The position numbers and the translations under genes are program-made. From JBDKVA01 sp039679375 (GTDB taxonomy: Bacteria > Bacillota > Clostridia > Acetivibrionales > DTU013), in NCBI GenBank assembly GCA_039679375.1, contig JBDKVA010000024.1, forward strand, positions 1 through 45,672: DNA of 45,672 bases. Direction: 5' to 3'. Of the stretch, positions 39,897-45,672 are shown in pieces. How positions within the stretch are numbered: the first letter of the stretch is position 1; every line of letters begins with the position of its first letter. Below the pieces are notes generated by a model that saw only the letters and a program-made list of their open reading frames with translations, did no database searches and had not been told where the DNA came from.

Positions 39897-41588
39897 TTAA
39901 CGCCTGGTTTTCCATCCCATACTGTATTTTTCCTGTTTCTTTTTCTTTTTCGTATTAAGGAAATCAGGCCTGTATTCCTGTTTCCATTCCGGTGCCTTAA
40001 ATAACGTTTTACGGATGCTGTCCGAAGTTTTCGGACCTAATGGCGCCATAAAAGGTACTCCAAAGGATTTCAGACTTGTTGACCAGATTCCAAGCACAAA
40101 AAGACCTGCCGTTATGCCGAGGAACCCGGCCAGGGCGCTTAAAAGAATAAAGCCAAAACGCATGATCCTGATTGAGTATCCGAATGAATAGTTCGGTATG
40201 GCAAATGAGCCTATTCCGGTAACAGCTACAATTATGATCAGTATCGGACTAACGATGTTTGCTGCTACTGCTGCCTGACCTAATATGAGCGCGCCGATAA
40301 TACCCAGTGTAGGTCCTATCGGTCCGGGTACTCTCAGCCCGGCTTCACGGATCAGCTCAAAGGATAGCTCCATCAGAAGCAGCTCCACCACGGACGGGAA
40401 AGGTACTTTTTCCCTTGAAGCTTCAACAGCCAGTAAAAGATCTGTCGGTATCATCTCCTGGTGGTAGCTTGTGATAGCCAGATAAATTGCCGGAAGAAGA
40501 AGTGCCAGAAATAGGGCGATCATCCGGATATATCGGAGTAAATTGGCATAAGGATACCGTATGTAGGTATCCTCTGCAGAATTCATCAGCTCCAATGCCG
40601 TTGTCGGTGCAACCAGAACATTGGGAGAACCATTTACAATAATTGCGATCCTCCCGTTTGAAAGTAGCTCTGATACATAATCGGGCCTTTCGGTAGATAT
40701 CATTTGCGGTGAAGGATAAATTGTACTATCCTCTATCAGTTGCTCCAATACACCTGAATCCAGCATGTAGTCTGTATGAATGCTTTCAAGCCTTCGCCTC
40801 ACTTCATCTACAAGGCTTTCATTGGTTATATCTTTTATATAGAGCATGGAGCAAGGTGTCTTGCTTACTTTTCCTATTACTATATCCTCCACAATCAGAT
40901 CCTCGTCCTTCAGCCGTTTTCTTATTTGGGCGGTATTTGTCCTTAACAGCTCATTGAATGCTTCCTGTGGACCCCTTATTACGATTTCGTTATTCGGCTT
41001 ATCGATGCCTCTGTGTTCCCAGCCCTTGACATCAGCTGAAAAAGCTACGTTAACGCCATCTGCAAAAAACCCGCAGCCTCCGAAATTAATATTATCGATC
41101 ACTTTACTGTATGCCTGTTCGATCTTGACTTGGCAATGGGGCAGTAATTGTCTGGCGATATATTCTTCAAGGTTTTTTGCATTTTCCTTGATATCCAGGC
41201 CTGTTATCATCATCAAAGGTTTTAAAATATAATTATTTATTATCTCACGGTCAGTCATACCGTCGAAAAAAAGAATGAATGCCTTTACAAGTCCGCCTTC
41301 GTAATTTATATCGAATTCCCTGAGCACAATATCACTATTGACCGGGATGCTATAAATTTTTTTCATAAACTCAAGATTTCTTTTTATATCACTTCTGATC
41401 GTATCGGTAGGTTCCGGTTCTTTTTCCGACTCATTTATTTTTTCCTCGATTTTTTTCTCCATATTGTCGGATTTCTTGTCATCATTTTCTTCCGGATGTA
41501 ACCCATCTTTTTTCAGTATGAAATTTTCCTGTTTAGTTGGTTCAATGAATAAAAACAGTTTTTTCAGTCTATCTTTTGCAGGAAGCAA
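39897..41588 (-). CDS. gerKA: Spore germination protein, GerAA/GerKA family
   Basis: A 563-residue A subunit of a germinant receptor. An N-terminal hydrophilic region of about 90 residues is very rich in Lys and Glu (DDKKSDNMEKKIEEKINESE). It is followed by the GerA core: ILFFDGMTDREIINNYILKP, DKPNNEIVIRGPQEAFNE, NGRIAIIVNGSPNVLVAPTT and the membrane part with RYIRMIALFLALLLPAIYLA and GLRVPGPIGPTLGIIGALI. Family A subunits form an ion-conducting membrane oligomer. The start is a TTG behind GAGGAGG. It lies 42 bases after the 3D-domain gene. Confidence 0.94.
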   Translation of the reverse strand: MLPAKDRLKKLFLFIEPTKQENFILKKDGLHPEENDDKKSDNMEKKIEEKINESEKEPEPTDTIRSDIKRNLEFMKKIYSIPVNSDIVLREFDINYEGGLVKAFILFFDGMTDREIINNYILKPLMMITGLDIKENAKNLEEYIARQLLPHCQVKIEQAYSKVIDNINFGGCGFFADGVNVAFSADVKGWEHRGIDKPNNEIVIRGPQEAFNELLRTNTAQIRKRLKDEDLIVEDIVIGKVSKTPCSMLYIKDITNESLVDEVRRRLESIHTDYMLDSGVLEQLIEDSTIYPSPQMISTERPDYVSELLSNGRIAIIVNGSPNVLVAPTTALELMNSAEDTYIRYPYANLLRYIRMIALFLALLLPAIYLAITSYHQEMIPTDLLLAVEASREKVPFPSVVELLLMELSFELIREAGLRVPGPIGPTLGIIGALILGQAAVAANIVSPILIIIVAVTGIGSFAIPNYSFGYSIRIMRFGFILLSALAGFLGITAGLFVLGIWSTSLKSFGVPFMAPLGPKTSDSIRKTLFKAPEWKQEYRPDFLNTKKKKKQEKYSMGWKTRR

Positions 41589-41630
41589 ACCAATATCCTC
41601 CTCATTTTATTGATGCCATATTTCCGAATA

Positions 41631-42476
41631 TTACAGTTTTATGTTCTTTACGTTGCCTGTACCAAGCTTTACTAGATATACTTCCCATTTCCTTGAACCA
41701 AGCTTCTTTGCAAATTCCTTATCAAATACGGAAAAATCAAACCTGTACTTGCCTTTAATGGCACTTCCTGTATCCATTGCTACCGTATATCCAAGCCCTT
41801 TTATATAAAAAACCGTTCCAAAAGGCCAGTACCGATTGTCGATCGCGATTGAAACACCTGGTATTATAGGCTTACCCGACCTTGTAATCCCTTTGTCGTT
41901 GCCACATTCCTCCTTACTGGGTGTATATGCCGTGCCAAGGAATTTACCGATGTATTTGCCTCTGTTTATGGCAGTTCTGGGCTCAAGTCCTTTAAAGACA
42001 GTAAAGTTCTGTGGCTCAACGCCAAGGGAAGCTGCCATTTTAAGCGTGTTTTGAAGAGCAATATTATCGTTAACGAGATCCTCGATCTGTTTTGAAAGCT
42101 CACTATTTTGTTTTTTCATTACGTCCAATTGCCTTGATAAGTCTCCGCTGCTGCGGGATACTTTACTGTTGTTTTCCTTCAGACTATTATACTCCTGTCG
42201 TAGTATTTCATACTCCTGCTTAAGCCTGGCGTCTTCGCTGTCAATTTTTTGTTTTAACTGCTTTTCATTATTGATTTCTGTGTATGCTTCGGATAAATCG
42301 TTTTTAAGATTTTCATATGAACGAAGCAGTGTATAGTGATTCGCGCATAAAAACACTACCAGTACGAACATGATGATAATTGGGATCAGATTTGTTTTTA
42401 TTCTTTTTCTTTTTAGCCTGTATTGCCTTACATTCCTTTGAGGTTGAATGCTGTTTGAAGCCTCAAACCCCGTCAT
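41631..42476 (-). CDS. Membrane-anchored coiled-coil protein with a C-terminal 3D domain
   Basis: A 281-residue protein: a basic N-terminus, one membrane helix (about 32-50, IPIIIMFVLVVFLCANHYTLL), a coiled coil of about 90 residues (heptads from about 55 to 145) and a C-terminal 3D domain. The three conserved aspartates are visible in SIAIDNRYWPFGTVF, YTVAMDTGSAIKG and FDFSVFD. 3D domains occur in lytic transglycosylase-like YabE/YuiC/Rpf proteins, so a muralytic role at the cell or spore wall is likely (inference). It lies just upstream of gerKA and may be co-expressed. Confidence 0.87.
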   Translation of the reverse strand: MTGFEASNSIQPQRNVRQYRLKRKRIKTNLIPIIIMFVLVVFLCANHYTLLRSYENLKNDLSEAYTEINNEKQLKQKIDSEDARLKQEYEILRQEYNSLKENNSKVSRSSGDLSRQLDVMKKQNSELSKQIEDLVNDNIALQNTLKMAASLGVEPQNFTVFKGLEPRTAINRGKYIGKFLGTAYTPSKEECGNDKGITRSGKPIIPGVSIAIDNRYWPFGTVFYIKGLGYTVAMDTGSAIKGKYRFDFSVFDKEFAKKLGSRKWEVYLVKLGTGNVKNIKL

Positions 42477-42728
42477 AAATAGCCCTCCTCTATTTTATAA
42501 AAAAATTTTGCATAGCCATAAATACCATATTATGGTCTATAATATTATCATCTATTTTTCAAAGCTTTATTCATCTGGCTATATTTACATGATTTATTAT
42601 GTTTATCATGGTATATTCTTAGTAACTTATTGATATTAAAGCAGTGCACATAAGTTCACTTAATTAAATAAAATAGAGTAGATCGAATAAATAAGTTACA
42701 GTTGATAATTTTGAAAGGATAAATGCAT

Positions 42729-42998
42729 ATGAAGTGTTTACAGTGCATTTCCCCTGTCGGTCTTACTCTTTTAGCGGTCGCAGCCGGATTTTCTGCAATT
42801 GCTGCGCTGGATTATGACGAATTGAACGTATTAGGGAATTGGCTGATCGGAGTAGGAGGTCTGATGATAATTGCCGCATCCCAGGGGGATTATCTGGAAG
42901 GCCTTGAAGCCGCAAAATCCCGTGAGGATATTCTAAGGAAACAAATTGAATTACTGCGCAATGAGGTTGAATCAATTTCAGTTAAATCAATGCGCTGA
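42729..42998 (+). CDS. Small plus-strand membrane protein of unknown function
   Basis: An 89-residue protein starting at 42729 (MKCLQCISPVG); AAAGGA lies nine bases upstream, while the ATG two codons earlier is too close to it. There are two hydrophobic helices (about 9-28, LTLLAVAAGFSAIAAL, and 36-52, WLIGVGGLMIIAASQ), followed by a charged helical tail (SREDILRKQIELLRNEVESI) that could form a coiled coil. I recognise no family. It is divergent from the 3D-domain gene, with a 245-base AT-rich spacer in which I see no convincing promoter. Confidence 0.6.
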   Translation: MKCLQCISPVGLTLLAVAAGFSAIAALDYDELNVLGNWLIGVGGLMIIAASQGDYLEGLEAAKSREDILRKQIELLRNEVESISVKSMR

Positions 42999-43102
42999 AT
43001 CTGATGCTATTATACGTATGATTTTTTTCTTATGTATAACAAATTCCTGCTTGTCTGTATGTTACAAAAGCAATTTACCTCTATTATAGCTTGTTAGAGA
43101 AC

Positions 43103-43142
43103 AAAAAGAAACAGACAAACTTCTTATCGAAATTTGTCTGTT
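43103..43142 (-). terminator. Intrinsic terminator of tRNA-Pro
   Basis: On the minus strand AACAGACAAA pairs perfectly with TTTGTCTGTT around a 13-base loop and is followed by TCTTTTTG. It lies three bases past the CCA end of the tRNA. Confidence 0.82.
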
Positions 43143-43145
43143 CCC

Positions 43146-43223
43146 TGGTCGGAGTGACGTGACTTGAACACGCGACCTCTTGCACCCCAAGCAAGCACTC
43201 TAGCCAAACTGAGCTACACCCCG
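43146..43223 (-). tRNA. trnP: tRNA-Pro (anticodon GGG)
   Basis: A 78-base cloverleaf with encoded CCA. Read on the minus strand the acceptor CGGGGTG pairs with CACTCCG (one G-U). The D arm is GTAGCTCAGTTTGGCTAGAG. The anticodon stem CTTGC/GCAAG encloses the loop TTGGGGT, giving anticodon GGG. The T arm is GCGTGTTCAAGTCACGT. The GGG anticodon reads CCC/CCU. Confidence 0.93.
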
Positions 43224-43336
43224 TCAGCGCATTTTGAATTATAGCACAGATAGGCTATTGTTGTAAAGCATTTGTGAAGAGTTTCATAGCAGTAAACATC
43301 ATCATTGACCCTGCCAATTTCCGCTAACGTCTCACT

Positions 43337-43501
43337 TTAAGGCCTTTTTCCTGTCACCAGAACATAAATGATATATGCCACAAAGGCCAGAATTGCTATC
43401 GGAAGTACTACTGACAAAGCAAATCCGAGAAGTTTCAGCGCTATAAATGCCAGAATCACTATAACCACTACAGAAATAACCGTTTTTAACAAATTACCCA
43501 A
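43337..43501 (-). CDS. 54-residue hydrophobic protein of unknown function
   Basis: A short gene read by me: TTG start at 43501 with GGGG eight bases upstream, then 54 codons to a TAA. Almost the whole protein is hydrophobic (two helices: LLKTVISVVVIVILAFIAL and VVLPIAILAFVAYIIYVLV, with a GF turn between) and it ends TGKRP. Similar tiny two-helix proteins are common in Clostridia, but I recognise no family. It lies 113 bases upstream of tRNA-Pro on the same strand, so it could share a transcript with it. Confidence 0.6.
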   Translation of the reverse strand: MGNLLKTVISVVVIVILAFIALKLLGFALSVVLPIAILAFVAYIIYVLVTGKRP

Positions 43502-43636
43502 TCAAATCACCCCTTATTATCATTTTACATTCATTGAATGCCGCATATTCCTGCATTTTAATGCATTCTGATAATAAATACGTAATCTCGCTTTGTATGT
43601 CTGCCCCTCAAGCAAAACTTTATTAAAAGCGTATGG

Positions 43637-44791
43637 TCAATGATTCCCTCTTTTCCGTGCGATCCTCTCAACAGCTTCTATCGTACTGGCAATCTCCGCT
43701 TCCGTATTCAGACACCCGATACTGAAACGTACAACGCCTCTGTTTCCCGTTCCAAGTATCCGGTGAGCACCTGGCGAACAATGAAATCCCGCTCTGGTAC
43801 AAATATCATATTCCCTGTCTAGAGCATAGCTCAATTCAGTGGAATCCATCCCTTCCAGATTGATTGCTACAATTCCGGAATTCCTGCCTTTTTCGGGAGC
43901 GCTGTACTGCGTGATTCCCGGTATACGGTCAAAACCCTCGTACAGCATCTTTACAAGCTTATGCTTATAATCGCGGATATCATCGATTCCCCTGTGGTTA
44001 ATATATCCAATGCCGCAGCCCAACCCGACAATACCCGGTGTATTCAGTGTGCCGCTTTCCAGCAGATCAGGCATGAATTCAGGCTGATACGGATAATCGG
44101 AATTACTGCCTGTTCCACCCTGCATCAACGGCTTCAATTTAATATCATCCCCTACATAAAGGCAGCCTGTACCCTGTGGCCCCATAAGCCCCTTATGTCC
44201 CGGGAACGCCAGCATATCAATGTTTTGTTCTACTGTATCAAGGCTTATGGAACCTGCCCCCTGCGAAGCATCAACCAGAAACGTTATTCCTGCTTCACGT
44301 GCAATACGCCCGATTTCGGCAACAGGCATAATAACTCCGTTTACATTGGAAGATAATGTACAGACAATAAGAGCCGTATTCCTTTTTATCGACTTTTTTA
44401 TATCCTCCGGCGAAACCTCTCCTAATCTATTTCCATCTACAACCGTTGATTCTATGCCGCTGTCCCGCTCCATCGTTCGAAGAGGCCTAATGACGGAGTT
44501 GTGCTCCATTGCAGTCGTTATGACATGGCTTCCCGGCGCAGCAATTCCCTTGATTGCCATATTCAAAGCTTCCGTGGCGTTTTTTGTAAAGCATAGCTGC
44601 ATCGGGTTACTTATATTAAATAATTTGCCGACAGCGTTTCGGACTTCCAAAACAGCCTTGCTAGCCCTTACTGAAAGCTTGTGTCCGCCTCTGCCCGGAT
44701 TTGCGCAATATTCCCGCATGCATCTTTCCATTCCTTCGTATACACATTCCGGTTTCGGGAAGGATGTTGCGGCGTTATCAAGATAGATCAT
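43637..44791 (-). CDS. Cysteine desulfurase-family PLP enzyme (class V aminotransferase)
   Basis: A 384-residue PLP enzyme of the NifS/CsdB-like family. It begins MIYLDNAATSFPKPE, the usual start of this clostridial group. The PLP lysine is in AFPGHKGLMGPQGTG at about 200, with TKNATEALNMAIKG and ITTAMEHNSVIRPL binding the cofactor. The candidate catalytic cysteine lies in RAGFHCSPGAHR near residue 343. The start at the ATG at 44791 is set by GGAG; an extension of four codons has no ribosome site. No IscU/SufU scaffold is adjacent, so the role (Fe-S assembly, thiouridylation or selenium metabolism) is open. Confidence 0.9.
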   Translation of the reverse strand: MIYLDNAATSFPKPECVYEGMERCMREYCANPGRGGHKLSVRASKAVLEVRNAVGKLFNISNPMQLCFTKNATEALNMAIKGIAAPGSHVITTAMEHNSVIRPLRTMERDSGIESTVVDGNRLGEVSPEDIKKSIKRNTALIVCTLSSNVNGVIMPVAEIGRIAREAGITFLVDASQGAGSISLDTVEQNIDMLAFPGHKGLMGPQGTGCLYVGDDIKLKPLMQGGTGSNSDYPYQPEFMPDLLESGTLNTPGIVGLGCGIGYINHRGIDDIRDYKHKLVKMLYEGFDRIPGITQYSAPEKGRNSGIVAINLEGMDSTELSYALDREYDICTRAGFHCSPGAHRILGTGNRGVVRFSIGCLNTEAEIASTIEAVERIARKRGNH

Positions 44792-44868
44792 TGTTAACTC
44801 CATATCGGTTTACAATTCTATTACATACTATGTAAACCATCAATAGCTGTTAACAATACGATCCGTTT

Positions 44869-45399
44869 TTATTTGCTGTTTTCATAATCCAGGCTCTTGC
44901 CAATTACCGCCAACACAGCAAAGGCAATCGCACCGCCGACCAAAGCCGTCAGCAGTTGGGGCCAGCTGAACAGGTTTGTCAATGTGGCGGCAGCTTTGGG
45001 CTGCATTTTGACGATAGACGTAAACACTGAGATTGAAGCATAAAGAAATCCGGATTTCAGCACCGAACCGGCAGCAATACCCGTTATCCTGCTTTTCTTC
45101 CGAAGAAGGTAGTATATCAGAACGTAGATGAAATTACCGATTATGATAAAAGGTGAAAACCCAAGAACCAGCGGTGCAATAGGTGCTTTATTTGTAAATG
45201 CGGACACCAATGGAGCTATTACAGCTATTGCTATGCCGCTCCAAAGCCCTTCAACGGCAGTTGCTATAATGAGGACGGCATTTACAACCGGTCCGACTAT
45301 GAAGTTGTTGTAAGGTATCAATTTCCCAACAAACTGAAATGTTATTGCGACTGCAAGAAGCAGTGCTGTCCTAGTAAGAAATAATATTTTTTTATCCAT
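44869..45399 (-). CDS. ECF transporter S (substrate-binding) component
   Basis: A 176-residue membrane protein with five or six helices. The N-terminal LTRTALLLAVAITFQFVGKLIP, the central GLWSGIAIAVIAPLVSAFTNKAPIAPLVLG and the C-terminal LLTALVGGAIAFAVLAVIGKSL follow the layout of energy-coupling-factor S components, which bind a vitamin or metal and share EcfA/EcfT energy units coded elsewhere. No riboswitch was recognised in its leader, so the substrate cannot be inferred. It lies 77 bases upstream of the cysteine desulfurase-like gene. Confidence 0.82.
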   Translation of the reverse strand: MDKKILFLTRTALLLAVAITFQFVGKLIPYNNFIVGPVVNAVLIIATAVEGLWSGIAIAVIAPLVSAFTNKAPIAPLVLGFSPFIIIGNFIYVLIYYLLRKKSRITGIAAGSVLKSGFLYASISVFTSIVKMQPKAAATLTNLFSWPQLLTALVGGAIAFAVLAVIGKSLDYENSK

Positions 45400-45486
45400 G
45401 TTTTAATCCTCCTGTGCTGTATAAAGCTTAACAACCAATATATATTAGCACTAATCATGAAAAATTTCTATTCTCATTGTAAATTA

Positions 45487-45543
45487 AAATCGAATGGACA
45501 TCGAACCCCCTGGATTCTGCCCCGATTTGCAAAGCAAACGGCC
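45487..45543 (+). repeat. Dispersed modular hairpin repeat, copy D, abutting the intron
   Basis: AAAATCGAATGGACATCGAACC is a degenerate form of the AAAGGGCATCGAGCCC module. It is followed by GATTTGCAAAGCAAACGGCC, identical to a module of copy C but in a different order. It ends three bases from the group II intron 3' boundary. Confidence 0.65.
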
Positions 45544-45546
45544 ATA

Positions 45547-45672
45547 ATCGAGTAGGAGGCGGCTAATCGCCGCCGACCTCTCACACCACCGTATGTGCGG
45601 TTCCGCGTACGGCGGTTCAATAGTTTAAATGCAGTGCCTCGTATTTCTCGGCTATGTCCACATAGCCGAGGG
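45547..45672 (-). mobile_element. Group II intron, 3' end only (inverted relative to the left end)
   Basis: Read on the minus strand this is the same sequence as 98-223: RT tail, domain V, domain VI and CTACTCGAT. A single base differs in the RT tail. Sequence identity with the left copy stops one base beyond the intron end, so the two copies sit at different insertion sites. The rest lies beyond the window. Confidence 0.9.
45617..45672 (-). CDS. ltrA: Group II intron reverse transcriptase/maturase, C-terminal fragment (second copy)
   Basis: The last 18 codons of an intron-encoded protein, ending EALHLNY and a TGA that overlaps domain V. It is identical to the left copy except that Tyr replaces Asn five residues before LHLNY. 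It is cut by the window edge. Confidence 0.85.
   Translation of the reverse strand, partial: LGYVDIAEKYEALHLNY

Noticed and set aside
1..45672. CRISPR array, rRNA operon, prophage or defence system
   Set aside because: No regularly spaced direct repeats, no rRNA sequence, and no phage structural, restriction or toxin-antitoxin genes are visible; the content is mainly core chromosomal genes.

Overview
The window looks like a piece of chromosome from an anaerobic, endospore-forming member of the Clostridia. Three things point there: sporulation and germination genes (spoIIM, ytfJ/gerW, a gerK-type receptor operon), the IspH-ribosomal protein S1 fusion typical of Clostridia, and a gene order (deoB-pdp-dacF-M50 protease, scpA-scpB-DUF2953-ytfJ-rluB, carboxyltransferase operon, hutP-aroH-cmk-plsC-ispH/S1) that I recall from Clostridium thermocellum relatives. 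Family-level placement is inference. Nearly all genes lie on the minus strand; only two proteins and one tRNA are plainly on the plus strand.

Both ends stop inside the same group II intron, in opposite orientation: positions 1-223 (plus) and 45547-45672 (minus) hold the reverse-transcriptase C-terminus and RNA domains V-VI and differ by one base over the shared length. The window is therefore bounded by inverted copies of a mobile intron. This is either a real arrangement or an assembly break at a repeat.

Reading along the plus-strand coordinates: a membrane-bound LuxR-type regulator, a minimal MotA-like channel protein and an SLH/leucine-rich-repeat surface protein (0.2-3.5 kb); dinB and cheR (3.5-5.5 kb); an envelope, nucleotide and translation operon ispH/S1-plsC-cmk-aroH-hutP, followed by a flavoprotein and an RpiR regulator (5.7-13.1 kb); a plus-strand orphan with an RNase H-like start and a zinc motif (13.3 kb); an acyl-CoA synthetase (14-15.8 kb); a soluble transcarboxylase operon (16-19.6 kb); tRNA/rRNA modification, sporulation, condensin and trpS genes (20-25.4 kb); a membrane protease, dacF and nucleoside salvage (25.6-30.4 kb); xerD, spoIIM, a Nudix hydrolase, rnhA and proC (30.7-34.5 kb); tRNA-Trp followed by a duplicated tRNA-end/terminator segment (34.8-35.6 kb); a germination receptor operon with an unlisted 58-aa two-helix protein (36.2-41.6 kb); then a 3D-domain protein, tRNA-Pro, a cysteine desulfurase-like protein and an ECF transporter S component.

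The most striking signal is in the 350-base leader of the transcarboxylase operon. On the minus strand it has a good sigma-A promoter, a yybP-ykoY-like (manganese) riboswitch, and an overlapping intrinsic terminator whose 5' strand uses the 3' strand of the aptamer P1 helix. A second possible promoter lies after the terminator. Metal-gated control of a carboxyltransferase operon would be unusual for this riboswitch class. Other leads are a modular dispersed hairpin repeat with four copies, and the tRNA-Trp-associated duplication.
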